From positions 1,736,001 through 1,800,000 of the forward strand of contig NZ_JAVIWI010000001.1 in the NCBI RefSeq assembly GCF_034314085.1: a stretch of DNA of 64,000 bases, written 5' to 3'. How positions within the stretch are numbered: position 1 is the first letter of the stretch; every line of letters starts with the position of its first letter. The notes beneath the pieces were generated by a model. That model searched no databases. It saw only the letters and a list, made by a program, of their open reading frames with translations, and was not told the DNA's origin. Made by a program: the position numbers and the translations under genes. The stretch comes from Undibacterium sp. 5I1 (GTDB lineage: Bacteria > Pseudomonadota > Gammaproteobacteria > Burkholderiales > Burkholderiaceae_D). Below are positions 37,129 through 45,430 of the stretch, piece by piece.

Positions 37129-37824
37129 TCAAGCGGGCAGCAATCCGTTTTCTGATAAACGCAATACTCGATCGCAGCGTTTCGCCAACTCAGCATCATG
37201 CGTTACGATTACAAAGGCCGTACCTAAAGTGCGCGATAGCTCCAGCATTAATTCAAATATTTGTTGCGCGGTCGCCCTGTCTAAATTGCCGGTAGGCTCA
37301 TCCGCTAATACGCAGGCTGGCTGTGTCACCAAAGCCCGCGCCAAAGCAACGCGTTGCCGCTCACCGCCAGACAATTCACCGGGTACGTGGCTGACGCGAT
37401 GATCCAAACCAACTCGCGCTAAAATTGCTCTCGCAGTAGCCTGCGCCTCATTGCGATTAACCCGACGTATCAACAAAGGCATTGCCACATTATCCAAGGC
37501 AGAAAACTCAGGTAATAAATGGTGGAACTGGTACACAAAACCCAAAGCAGCGTTACGTAAATTGCCTCTGGTAGTTTCGTTTAAAGTGGCGAAATCTTTG
37601 CCTTGCAAAGTAACGCTACCCGTCGTCGGTGCATCTAAGCCACCCAACAAATGCAACAAGGTTGATTTGCCGGAACCAGATGCGCCAATGATGGCAACTC
37701 GCTCGCCTTTATTGACTTTAAAATCAATATTACCAAGCACTTTGACTGAGTAAGTGCCTTGAGTAAAAGTCTTCCCTAAGCCGCTGCAAGACAGGACCAA
37801 TTGGTCAGTAACATGATCATTCAT
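37129..37824 (-). CDS. lolD: lipoprotein-releasing ABC transporter ATPase LolD
   Basis: 231 residues. Walker A is GASGSGKST (about 43-51), the Q-loop [20 protein letters not shown], the signature [15 protein letters not shown], Walker [12 protein letters not shown], and the H-loop VTHD. The [11 protein letters not shown] stretch is characteristic of LolD rather than MacB. It powers release of outer-membrane lipoproteins from the inner membrane to LolA. Its start overlaps the lolC stop by 8 nt. Confidence 0.95.
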   Translation of the reverse strand: MNDHVTDQLVLSCSGLGKTFTQGTYSVKVLGNIDFKVNKGERVAIIGASGSGKSTLLHLLGGLDAPTTGSVTLQGKDFATLNETTRGNLRNAALGFVYQFHHLLPEFSALDNVAMPLLIRRVNRNEAQATARAILARVGLDHRVSHVPGELSGGERQRVALARALVTQPACVLADEPTGNLDRATAQQIFELMLELSRTLGTAFVIVTHDAELAKRCDRVLRLSENGLLPA

Positions 37825-39076
37825 AGCGCAATGCCTCCGCTGGTTTCACGCGGGCACCACGCCAGCTTGGATAAATCGTTGCAACAAAAGCTAATACGAC
37901 TGCAACACTGCCAATGGTCCAGACATCTTTCCATTGCAAATCAGAAGGTAAAGTGCTGATCACATACACTTCTTTGGACAAAAACTGCACACCTAAAACA
38001 TGCTCAATAAACGGCACAATAATATCGATATTTAATGCGACTACTATGCCAGAGCCGACGCCAATCGCGGTGCCCAGTAAGCCAACCAGAGCACCTTGAA
38101 TCATAAAAATTTTCATGATCGACCAAGGCGACGCGCCCAAGGTTCGCAGAATCGCAATATCCGCTTGCTTGTCTGTCACGGTCATCACCAAGGTTGATAC
38201 CAGATTGAAAGCTGCTACTGCGATGATCAGCGTCAAAATGATAAACATCATGGTTTTTTCTGTTTTTACCGCAGCAAAATAATTACGATTTTGTTGCGAC
38301 CAGTCGCGTATATACAAATCACCAGACAATGTTTTTGATAACTCCACCGCGACTTGCGGTGCTTTCAACATATCGACAATACGCAGGCGTAAACCAGACG
38401 GTGCCGATAGTCGGAAAAACTTCTCAGCATCGTCCATCTGAATAAATGCCATGCCAGAGTCGTATTCAAAATGTCCTGCTTCAAAAATACCGACTACGGT
38501 AAATGCTTTAAGACGCGGCACCATACCTGCTGGTGTAATCTGGCCTTCCGGCGCTCCGGCTAACGTGACTTTTTCACCGACTTGCACATGTAAACTGCGA
38601 GCTAATTCAATCCCTAGCACAATGCCAAAACCACCTGGCTTCAAATCGGTAAATTTGCCGTACTTCATTTTGCTGGTGACGTCAGATACCTTCGACTCTT
38701 CTTCTGGCAACACGCCACGCAAAACCACGCCGCGCATTATATCGCCGCCAATAATCATGGCCTGCGCATCGACATAAGGCGCAGTCCCTGTGACCGAGGG
38801 ATTTTTTTGTGCTTGCAATGCGGTAGTTTTCCAATCTGGCAAAGTACCAGTGGCATCAAACACCTCAATATGCGCCAACACCGACAACATACGGTCACGC
38901 ACTTCTTTTTGGAAGCCATTCATCACCGATAACACGACAATTAATGCTGCGACACCTAAGGCAATGCCGGCCATAGAAATCATTGAGATAAACGAGATAA
39001 AACTGTTACGGCCACTACGTCGTCCAGCGCGGGTATAACGCAGGCCGACCAGCCATTCAAAAGGGTAATTTTTCAC
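37817..39076 (-). CDS. lolC: lipoprotein-releasing ABC transporter permease LolC/E
   Basis: 419 residues with the LolC/E layout: a cytoplasmic start ([36 protein letters not shown]), helix 1 at about 23-45, a large periplasmic MacB-like domain, then three helices around 270-300, 315-350 and 380-405. The [26 protein letters not shown] segment, an FtsX-type coupling loop, supports the family. Only one permease is present, so the complex may use it as a homodimer or pair it with a distant LolE. It overlaps lolD by 8 nt. Confidence 0.92.
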   Translation of the reverse strand: MKNYPFEWLVGLRYTRAGRRSGRNSFISFISMISMAGIALGVAALIVVLSVMNGFQKEVRDRMLSVLAHIEVFDATGTLPDWKTTALQAQKNPSVTGTAPYVDAQAMIIGGDIMRGVVLRGVLPEEESKVSDVTSKMKYGKFTDLKPGGFGIVLGIELARSLHVQVGEKVTLAGAPEGQITPAGMVPRLKAFTVVGIFEAGHFEYDSGMAFIQMDDAEKFFRLSAPSGLRLRIVDMLKAPQVAVELSKTLSGDLYIRDWSQQNRNYFAAVKTEKTMMFIILTLIIAVAAFNLVSTLVMTVTDKQADIAILRTLGASPWSIMKIFMIQGALVGLLGTAIGVGSGIVVALNIDIIVPFIEHVLGVQFLSKEVYVISTLPSDLQWKDVWTIGSVAVVLAFVATIYPSWRGARVKPAEALRYE

Positions 39077-39107
39077 TATAGAACTTGATCCAGAATAGAT
39101 AATTTAA

Positions 39108-39168
39108 TTAGGGCTTACACAAAATTGTCGCGCTAAGGAGTTTTGACGGCGATTTTGCATAGTCTTAA
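39108..39168. repeat. decayed AGGACTTAC-type palindromic repeat
   Basis: TTAGGGCTTACACAAAATTG (from 39108) matches the left end of the 63211-63311 element with two differences, and GGCGATTTTGCATAGTCTTAA is a degraded match to its right end. The middle is shortened, leaving about 61 bp in the gap between divergent lolC and the RpfE-like gene. Confidence 0.6.
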
Positions 39169-39201
39169 AAGTAATGTTTTTAGTCAGCGAGCATCTTGCC
39201 A

Positions 39202-39214
39202 TACAATGTCGTTA
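39202..39214 (+). promoter_or_regulatory. -10 box immediately before ATG, probable leaderless start
   Basis: TACAAT at 39202-39207 lies six bases before ATG 39214. With the usual 6-8 nt distance the transcript would begin at or next to the start codon. No ribosome-binding site is present. Confidence 0.5.
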
Positions 39215-40281
39215 TGAGCTATTTAGAAATGATACTGCCGTTTGCCATCCCTCCCGCCCCGCTTGCCAAAGACCTGCTACGCGAGCTACGTGTACCAGCA
39301 TTAAGCTGCTTAATTGGCAAAGCTAAACCCGACACTCCCCATCACTTTGAAGACTTTGCAAGACAATTACCGCATGAATCCTTGCTTGCAGGGCATTTTA
39401 GCCCTGGGGGCGGCAGAATCATTGGACCTCCTTTTTCAAACTCTGTAGGTTTAGAATCAGCCATCAAGAGCAGTCCCGCTAATACGCACAACAAAATGCA
39501 AGTGCTTGGCGTCCAGCCGGTAGATACTGATATGACCGGTACGAGCGCAGTTTGGTTCACGCTGCAACCTGTTCATATCCATATTGCACGCGACCATCTG
39601 GTACTTACAGACCAACGCCGCTTGACATTGACGGAGCGTGAGTCGCGCGCCCTGTTTGCCGAGGCAAAAATCATTTGTGACGAACTGGGTAAAACTTTAG
39701 TGTATGGCGACACACTTCACTGGTTTTTACGCGCCGATGATTGGCAAGGCCTGCAAACAGCCACGCCAGATGCGGCTTGCGGCCACAATATCGATATCTG
39801 GATGCCCAAAGGTGAGCAAGCACGCCCATGGCGCAAGCTTCAAAATGAAATTCAGATGCAATGGTTTAGTCACACCATCAACCAAGAACGGGAGACGCAA
39901 GGTTTAAAGCCCGTCAACTCAGCTTGGCTGTCCGGCGGTAGCACGCAATTAATGGACATGCCGGATATCCAAAAAGTGACTGAATTTAAACAAATCGATC
40001 TGGCGTCAAAACGACCCGTTTTAATCGATGCACTGTTAGAGCCTGCGCTGAATAACGACTGGGCAAGCTGGCTGGAGCGCATGCAGTTGCTGGAGGAGCA
40101 CTGCTTTGCGCCTGCACTGGCAGCTTTACGCGACCAACAAATTAACCAACTCAATCTGATCGTCACCGATGCCAACACGCTAGCACAATTTAGTTTAACG
40201 CCCTGGTCGCTCCGTCAATTCTGGCGCAAACCGACATTGCATCCTTTATTCTCGCTACCAGCACAAAAAATATCCAACTAA
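39214..40281 (+). CDS. RpfE/phosphoglycerate-mutase-like protein upstream of recJ
   Basis: 355 residues from ATG 39214. It resembles the large-betaproteobacterial group annotated as RpfE-type regulatory protein or 2,3-bisphosphoglycerate-independent phosphoglycerate mutase (apgM-like): LTPVHIHI-like QPVHIHIARDHLVL, LTERESRALFAEAK, TLHWFLRADDWQGLQTA, and NIDWMP-like GHNIDIWMPKG and QMQWFSHTINQERE. The activity of these proteins is uncertain, and I see no alkaline-phosphatase metal ligands. I rejected the TTG at 39196 because a TACAAT -10 box lies between it and the ATG. The stop is one base before the recJ ATG, so the two form an operon. Confidence 0.7.
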   Translation: MSYLEMILPFAIPPAPLAKDLLRELRVPALSCLIGKAKPDTPHHFEDFARQLPHESLLAGHFSPGGGRIIGPPFSNSVGLESAIKSSPANTHNKMQVLGVQPVDTDMTGTSAVWFTLQPVHIHIARDHLVLTDQRRLTLTERESRALFAEAKIICDELGKTLVYGDTLHWFLRADDWQGLQTATPDAACGHNIDIWMPKGEQARPWRKLQNEIQMQWFSHTINQERETQGLKPVNSAWLSGGSTQLMDMPDIQKVTEFKQIDLASKRPVLIDALLEPALNNDWASWLERMQLLEEHCFAPALAALRDQQINQLNLIVTDANTLAQFSLTPWSLRQFWRKPTLHPLFSLPAQKISN

Positions 40282-40282
40282 C

Positions 40283-41971
40283 ATGACACGTATCAGCACC
40301 CGCCCTTACTCTTTCCGCGATTCAGAAATGCTGCGCCAAAGCGGCATCCATCCGGTATTGGCGCGCTTATATGCCGCGCGTGGCGTGAAAGACGTCGCCG
40401 AATTACGTAGCGAATTACCGCAATTGATCGCACCGACTCAATTGCTGCATGTTCAGCAAGCGGCGGTGTATTTAGCCGACGCAATCGCCGCTGGCAAAAA
40501 AATGTGTATCGTCGCCGACTACGATTGTGACGGTGCAACGGCCTGTGCAGTGGGCTTGCGCGGCCTGCGCATGATGGGTGCAACGGTCGATTACATCGTA
40601 CCGGATAGACAAATCCACGGTTATGGATTAACGCCGGAAATCGTCGCATTAACCAAGCAAGAAAAATCGCCAGATATTATTGTCACCGTCGATAACGGCA
40701 TTGCCAGTATTGACGGTGTCGCTGCTGCCAACGCCCTGGGTATGGCGGTGGTCGTGACCGATCACCATCTTCCAGCAGATACCCTGCCAGACGCTGCGGT
40801 GATTGTGAATCCCAACCAGCCAGGCTGCGGCTTCCCGAGCAAAAATATGGCTGGTGTTGGCGTGATGTTTTATACCTTGCTGGCCTTGCGTGCAGAGTTA
40901 CGCCAACGTGGCGTGTTTGATCAGCAGCAGCAACCCAAGCTTGATACCTTACTGGATTTGGTCGCCTTAGGCACAGTCGCCGACGTCGTCAAGCTGGATG
41001 CGAATAACCGTATTCTGGTCGCGCAAGGAATCAAACGCATGCGTGCAGGTCGTATGCATACAGGTATTGCCGCCCTGTTCCGCGTCGCAGGGCGAGAGCC
41101 GCATCAGGCCAGTCCATTCGATCTGGGTTTTGCCGTGGGTCCCAGAATCAACGCAGCGGGTCGCTTGTCCGACATGTCGCTGGGCATAGAGTGTTTAACC
41201 ACCGATGACGAAGGTCGCGCCTGGCACATTGCGCAAGAACTCAATTCCATCAATGCCGATCGCAAAGATATCGAACGCGAGATGCAAGATGTGGCCTTGC
41301 TGCATCTGGATGATTTTCAACCCTCCGCGAGTAATACCATCACCGTATTTGACGAGAGCTGGCACCAGGGCGTGATCGGGATTGTCGCCTCGCGGCTCAA
41401 AGATAAATTCTATCGTCCTACCATTACCTTTGCGCCCGGCGATGAGGGTTTGATCAAAGGGTCTGGCCGCTCCATCCCCGGCTTCCATATGCGCGATGCG
41501 CTGGATCTGGTGTCTAAACATGTACCCGACCTGATTTTAAAATTCGGCGGACATGCGATGGCAGCAGGATTGACATTGAAGGCAGAAAACTTTCCTGCCT
41601 TTCAGGCGGCGTTTGAAGCTGTCGCGCAAAGCTGGCTGAAAGCCGATCAGTTAGAGAGGATTATCGAAACCGATGGTCCTTTAGAAGATGCATATTTCAG
41701 CACGGACTTTATTAGCCTGATGGATGGACAAGTCTGGGGACAAGGCTTTGCGCCGCCGATATTTTGTGATGACTTCAAGCTGATTTCACAACGGATTCTG
41801 AAAGAACGCCATCTGAAAATGGAACTGGAAAAAAATGGCAAACGCTACGATGCCATCTGGTTTGGTCACACCGATCATCTTCCAGAGCGTGTAAATGTCG
41901 CCTTCAGGCTGGATGCGAATACCTACAATGGCGTGACGCGGGTGCAATTGCTGGTGGAGCATGTCGAGTAA
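40283..41971 (+). CDS. recJ: single-stranded-DNA-specific exonuclease RecJ
   Basis: 562 residues, typical length. DHH-family motifs: DYDCDG with Asp79, Asp81 and Asp83, VTVDNGIAS, and the name-giving DHH at 160-162 (VVTDHHLPAD). GTVADVVKLDANNRILV and PRINAAGRLSDMSLGIE follow. The C-terminal DHHA1 and OB domains include GSGRSIPGFHMRDAL and KFGGHAMAAGLTL. RecJ degrades 5' single-stranded ends in recombination and mismatch repair. It is co-transcribed with the preceding gene, one base apart. Confidence 0.95.
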   Translation: MTRISTRPYSFRDSEMLRQSGIHPVLARLYAARGVKDVAELRSELPQLIAPTQLLHVQQAAVYLADAIAAGKKMCIVADYDCDGATACAVGLRGLRMMGATVDYIVPDRQIHGYGLTPEIVALTKQEKSPDIIVTVDNGIASIDGVAAANALGMAVVVTDHHLPADTLPDAAVIVNPNQPGCGFPSKNMAGVGVMFYTLLALRAELRQRGVFDQQQQPKLDTLLDLVALGTVADVVKLDANNRILVAQGIKRMRAGRMHTGIAALFRVAGREPHQASPFDLGFAVGPRINAAGRLSDMSLGIECLTTDDEGRAWHIAQELNSINADRKDIEREMQDVALLHLDDFQPSASNTITVFDESWHQGVIGIVASRLKDKFYRPTITFAPGDEGLIKGSGRSIPGFHMRDALDLVSKHVPDLILKFGGHAMAAGLTLKAENFPAFQAAFEAVAQSWLKADQLERIIETDGPLEDAYFSTDFISLMDGQVWGQGFAPPIFCDDFKLISQRILKERHLKMELEKNGKRYDAIWFGHTDHLPERVNVAFRLDANTYNGVTRVQLLVEHVE

Positions 41972-42002
41972 GCAAAGCTCAGCCGAAGCTGAATCAACTA
42001 TG

Positions 42003-42302
42003 CTAAATCAAGCTCTGCCGCTGAGGGAAAGCTTTTGACCAGTGCAAAATCTCAACACTGGCGCGAAGCCCATTGATCCAAAAAGGATCCATCAGAATCA
42101 GTGCCTCAATCTCGGCTTTGCTTTCCGCTTCGACAATCCACAAGCCGCCCAGCGCAGCATCGCCGGGCTGATGACGCAATGAACCGCCAACCAAGATGCG
42201 CTCTTTGTGCTGATCCAGCCAAGCAATATGCGCCCCGAGATACTGCTGGCGCACAGCCAGACTGCCTTGTTTATCTAAAAAATATACGGCAAAAAGCGTC
42301 AT
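42003..42302 (-). CDS. YciI-like protein
   Basis: 99 residues with the YCII ferredoxin-like fold pattern: LFAVYFLDKQGSLAVRQQYL, AHIAWLDQHKERILVGGSL, and GGLWIVEAESKAEIEALILMDPF, ending GLRASVEILHWSKAF. The conserved His and Asp of the family (HIAWLD) are present. Bacterial YciI proteins are small proteins of unclear role, possibly hydrolytic. It stands alone on the minus strand with its start 46 nt from repeat copy D. Confidence 0.88.
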   Translation of the reverse strand: MTLFAVYFLDKQGSLAVRQQYLGAHIAWLDQHKERILVGGSLRHQPGDAALGGLWIVEAESKAEIEALILMDPFWINGLRASVEILHWSKAFPQRQSLI

Positions 42303-42347
42303 ATTGCTTCCAGTAAATTTAAGATACTTTAAAACCTGGCATTTAAT

Positions 42348-42427
42348 ATACTCCCATCCAGTAAATTAAAGTCGTCCAATCAATAATTGGACAATGAAGC
42401 ATATTTTATAAAAATAAAGGGGAGTAT
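42348..42427 (-). repeat. ATACTCCC-type intergenic repeat, copy D (long subtype, inverted)
   Basis: 80 bp. On the plus strand it begins ATACTCCC and ends GGGGAGTAT, giving terminal inverted repeats, with TA on both outer flanks. Its reverse complement aligns to copy B with one extra base and shares AAAATATGCT exactly. The central stem is GTCCAAT/ATTGGAC (7 bp). It lies between the LysR gene and the YciI gene. Confidence 0.9.
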
Positions 42428-42464
42428 ATTCAATATTCAATTAAAAATGCCTGACGCACCGATT

Positions 42465-43370
42465 TTATATTGCATCAGATAACCGGTTTTTTAAATATGC
42501 TGATCCAAAATCAAGGAAGGCTCTCAGCTTTAAAGGCAGTATGCCTTGGCCCGCATGTACGAGATTAACCGGTCTGTCGGGCGACTCAAACGATTCAAGC
42601 ACAATTTCCAACAAAGCCTGGCGTCTGGCCGCGGCGATCTGGTAAGACAAGACTCGCGTTACTCCAACACCCGCAACCGCGGCATCAATTGCCGCTTCTG
42701 CCGTATTGACGATCAGGCGCGAATGGATTGGCACGGTAATCTCGGACTTCCCCTGCAAAAATCGCCAGCTATGCGGGGATGTCAATACATCATACGAAAC
42801 ACAATCATGCTGGGTTAGTTGCTCAGGCGTCGTCGGCTTGCCTCGCTGCGCAAAGTACTCTGGACTAGCACAAACCACCGTCCTCACTGCACCAACGGGA
42901 ATAGCGATCAAATCGCTGTCAGGCAATGCACCGATGCGCAACGCCACATCGATGTGGTCTTCCAATAAGTGGACATTGCGATCTGACAGCGTCAGACGCA
43001 CGTCAATATCCGGGTATTTTTTTAAGAATTCGACCACCATAGGTAACACATGCAAACGTCCAAAAACAACGGGTGCAGTAATCACCAGCTCACCTTTGGG
43101 CATCGTATATTCGCCTGCGGCAATGCGTTCTGCCTGGGCTACCTCTTCCAGAATACGCCGGCAAGCGGCCACATACGATAGCCCTGCCTCAGTCAATGCC
43201 AATTGCCGGGTAGAACGCAATAGCAGACGTATTTTTAAATGCGCCTCCAGCTCACCTACTTTGCGACTAACCGTTGCCAGCGGCATAGCAAGACGACGTG
43301 CAGCACCAGAAAAACTGCCTGCATCAACCACCGCGATCAAAATCGCCATCGAATCTAATCGATCTGTCAT
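42465..43370 (-). CDS. LysR-family transcriptional regulator
   Basis: 301 residues. The N-terminal helix-turn-helix is AGSFSGAARRLAMPLATVSRKVGELEAHLKIRLLLRSTR, a textbook LysR head. The rest is a periplasmic-binding-like effector domain (VITAPVVFGRLHVLPMVVEFLKKYPDIDVRL), close to the AaeR/DmlR-like branch. GGAGATGTGA precedes the ATG. It is divergent from the AhpD-like gene and shares a 152-nt promoter region with a perfect palindrome, so it probably controls that operon. Confidence 0.93.
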   Translation of the reverse strand: MTDRLDSMAILIAVVDAGSFSGAARRLAMPLATVSRKVGELEAHLKIRLLLRSTRQLALTEAGLSYVAACRRILEEVAQAERIAAGEYTMPKGELVITAPVVFGRLHVLPMVVEFLKKYPDIDVRLTLSDRNVHLLEDHIDVALRIGALPDSDLIAIPVGAVRTVVCASPEYFAQRGKPTTPEQLTQHDCVSYDVLTSPHSWRFLQGKSEITVPIHSRLIVNTAEAAIDAAVAGVGVTRVLSYQIAAARRQALLEIVLESFESPDRPVNLVHAGQGILPLKLRAFLDFGSAYLKNRLSDAI

Positions 43371-43412
43371 TCACATCTCCGCAGGCATGTTCTTTTCAAA
43401 CGACTTTTAAAA

Positions 43413-43429
43413 ATCTCAAAAATTGAGAT
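43413..43429. promoter_or_regulatory. palindromic LysR-type operator candidate
   Basis: ATCTCAA-AAA-TTGAGAT is a perfect 7-bp inverted repeat with a 3-base centre, including the T-N11-A core shape of LysR boxes. It lies between the divergent LysR and AhpD-like genes, 43 nt from the LysR start codon. Confidence 0.6.
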
Positions 43430-43522
43430 AGTTATTCCTAAATTTACCAGATTATCTTATTTAATGAAACTTGCTACAGTTCTCTTGGTCAACTCGACAA
43501 ACTAATTTAAAAGGAAATCATC

Positions 43523-44101
43523 ATGTCACTCATCCCAACTCCAGCGACGATTGAGGCAGCTCCAGCGGCGTCTCAGGCACTATTACATGCAGTTCAAAAA
43601 CAACTCGGTGTCGTACCAAATTTATTCCGCTTGGTATCGAACAGCCCTATCGCTCTGGAGGCTTATCTGGGTCTGTCCGGGACGTTGGCTAAAGGTAACA
43701 TTCCAGCACCGACTCGTGAGCGTATCGCACTTGCCATTGCAGAAATCAACGGCTGCGATTACTGCTTATCTGCCCATACTTACTTGGCAAAAAATCTCGC
43801 TAAATTGGATGACGAAGAAATCACTGCTAATCGCCATGCTAACTCCAGCGATGCCAAAGCTGATGCGGCATTAAAATTTGCAACAGCGGTAGCAAAAGAA
43901 CGGGGTCACATCAGCGAAGCCGATTTTCAAGCCATTAAAGCTGCAGGTTATGACGACGCTCAAATGATAGAAATCGTGCTGCACGTTGCGCTGAATACTT
44001 GGACCAATTACATGAACTCGGTTGCTAAAACGGATATTGATTTTCCGGTAGTACACGCCTTGAATTCAGCCTTGAATTCGGCCACGTATTCAGTCGCATA
44101 A
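43523..44101 (+). CDS. AhpD-like/carboxymuconolactone decarboxylase-family protein
   Basis: 192 residues. The CxxC of AhpD-like alkylhydroperoxidases is complete: NGCDYCLSAHTYLAK with Cys78, Cys81 and His85. KQLGVVPNLFRLVSNSPIALEAYLGL is the helix preceding it in this peroxidase-related subgroup. It probably reduces a hydroperoxide or acts on an aromatic ring product; the exact substrate is unknown. AAGGAAA lies seven bases before ATG 43523. First gene of a three-gene rightward set divergent from the LysR regulator. Confidence 0.88.
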   Translation: MSLIPTPATIEAAPAASQALLHAVQKQLGVVPNLFRLVSNSPIALEAYLGLSGTLAKGNIPAPTRERIALAIAEINGCDYCLSAHTYLAKNLAKLDDEEITANRHANSSDAKADAALKFATAVAKERGHISEADFQAIKAAGYDDAQMIEIVLHVALNTWTNYMNSVAKTDIDFPVVHALNSALNSATYSVA

Positions 44102-44230
44102 ATTGTAGTAAGTTCATGTTTGCAGCTCGATGATGTTGATCATCACTACCTGGTCAAACTAAAACCAAAGCTAAAATTGAGCTAGCAAGCAGAACCATCG
44201 ATACCGATCATTCCTCTGGAGAATTACATC

Positions 44231-44695
44231 ATGAGTCGTCCGCCACTTCCGCCCTTCACAAAAGAAACTGCAATCCAAAAAGTACGTATGGCAGAGGACG
44301 CCTGGAACACGCGCGAACCGGCGCGCATCGCCCTTGCGTATACCGCGGATAGCCAATGGCGAAACCGGTCAGAATTTTTGCAAGGTCGAGATGCAATTGA
44401 GATATTCTTGACACGTAAATGGCAGCGGGAACTGGACTACCGGTTGATCAAAGAACTCTGGGCGCATAGCGAAAACCGGATTGCCGTTCGCTTTGCTTAC
44501 GAGTGGCACGACGAGAATAATCAATGGTTCAGAAGCTATGGTAACGAGAACTGGCAATTTGATGAATTTGGTCTGATGGCGTTGCGCATTGCCAGCATCA
44601 ACGACTTAGCGATTGAAGAAAAAGAGAGAAAATTTCATTGGCCATCAGGACGTCGCCCTGATGATCACCCCTCGTTGAGTGTATTAGGTCTTTAG
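44231..44695 (+). CDS. NTF2-like protein, DUF1348 family
   Basis: 154 residues, the standard size of DUF1348. Signature stretches are [36 protein letters not shown], and [26 protein letters not shown], with a final [14 protein letters not shown]. The NTF2-like cone fold usually binds a small hydrophobic molecule; no enzymatic role is established for this group. GGAGAA precedes the ATG. It lies between the AhpD-like and PNPOx-like genes. Confidence 0.88.
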   Translation: MSRPPLPPFTKETAIQKVRMAEDAWNTREPARIALAYTADSQWRNRSEFLQGRDAIEIFLTRKWQRELDYRLIKELWAHSENRIAVRFAYEWHDENNQWFRSYGNENWQFDEFGLMALRIASINDLAIEEKERKFHWPSGRRPDDHPSLSVLGL

Positions 44696-44726
44696 TCAAT
44701 CCGCCTCTGCTCTAAAGGAGCGCGTA

Positions 44727-45353
44727 ATGAATAATAGTATTAAGCATGTGAGCGATATCGTTTTCACACCGGCGGTCAAGGCACTGCAAAGCCGCATGGG
44801 GTCGCGCTCGGCATATGCCAGAATGGAAAACGGATCAGGTTGGCAGTCGATAATTACCAAGGAACTGAAATTTTTTATTGAGGCGCAAGTTAGTATTTTT
44901 TTGGCAACCGCCAATGCAGAAGGTCAACCATATATTCAACATCGCGGTGGCCCTGCGGGTTTTTTACGGGTGCTAGATGAGCACACGATTGCGTTTGCTG
45001 ACTTTGCGGGAAACAGGCAGTTTATTAGCCAAGGCAATCTAAGCGAAAACGCCAAAACTCAGTTGTTTCTGATCGATTACGCACAACAGCAAAGGGTAAA
45101 AATATGGGGAGAAGCGACAGTGATCGACGATGATCCAGCGCTTTTGTCGACATTGATGCCGGATGACTATAAGGCACGAGCCGAGAGGGTGATGATGTTT
45201 AAAGTAACTGCATGGGATGCAAATTGCCATCAACATATTCCTGTCCGCTACGAAGCAGCGTATGTGGATGCGGAAATTGAACGACGTGATCAACGCATTC
45301 GTCAGCTTGAAAAAGAAATCCGGCAATTACAGCCCGATCAAAATCACATATAG
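44727..45353 (+). CDS. pyridoxamine 5'-phosphate oxidase-like flavoprotein
   Basis: 208 residues with the FMN-binding split-barrel pattern of PNPOx-like proteins: AQVSIFLATANAEGQPYIQHRGGPAGFLRV, then IAFADFAGNRQFISQGNLSEN and RVKIWGEATVID. A C-terminal coiled tail (IERRDQRIRQLEKEIRQLQ) is typical of this subfamily. Substrates are unknown. AAGGAG lies seven bases before ATG 44727. With the preceding two genes and the LysR gene it forms a likely oxidative-stress or detoxification unit. Confidence 0.88.
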   Translation: MNNSIKHVSDIVFTPAVKALQSRMGSRSAYARMENGSGWQSIITKELKFFIEAQVSIFLATANAEGQPYIQHRGGPAGFLRVLDEHTIAFADFAGNRQFISQGNLSENAKTQLFLIDYAQQQRVKIWGEATVIDDDPALLSTLMPDDYKARAERVMMFKVTAWDANCHQHIPVRYEAAYVDAEIERRDQRIRQLEKEIRQLQPDQNHI

Positions 45354-45416
45354 AAAAAACGTAACAAAATCATCAACTTAAAGATATTCAGCGCAACGTA
45401 CTATTAGGTTTTCAGG

Positions 45417-45430
45417 TACAATCGCACGCA
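45417..45430 (+). promoter_or_regulatory. -10 box just before ygiQ ATG, probable leaderless start
   Basis: TACAAT at 45417-45422 is followed by seven bases and ATG 45430, so the transcript would begin at the start codon. No Shine-Dalgarno sequence precedes the ATG. Confidence 0.5.
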
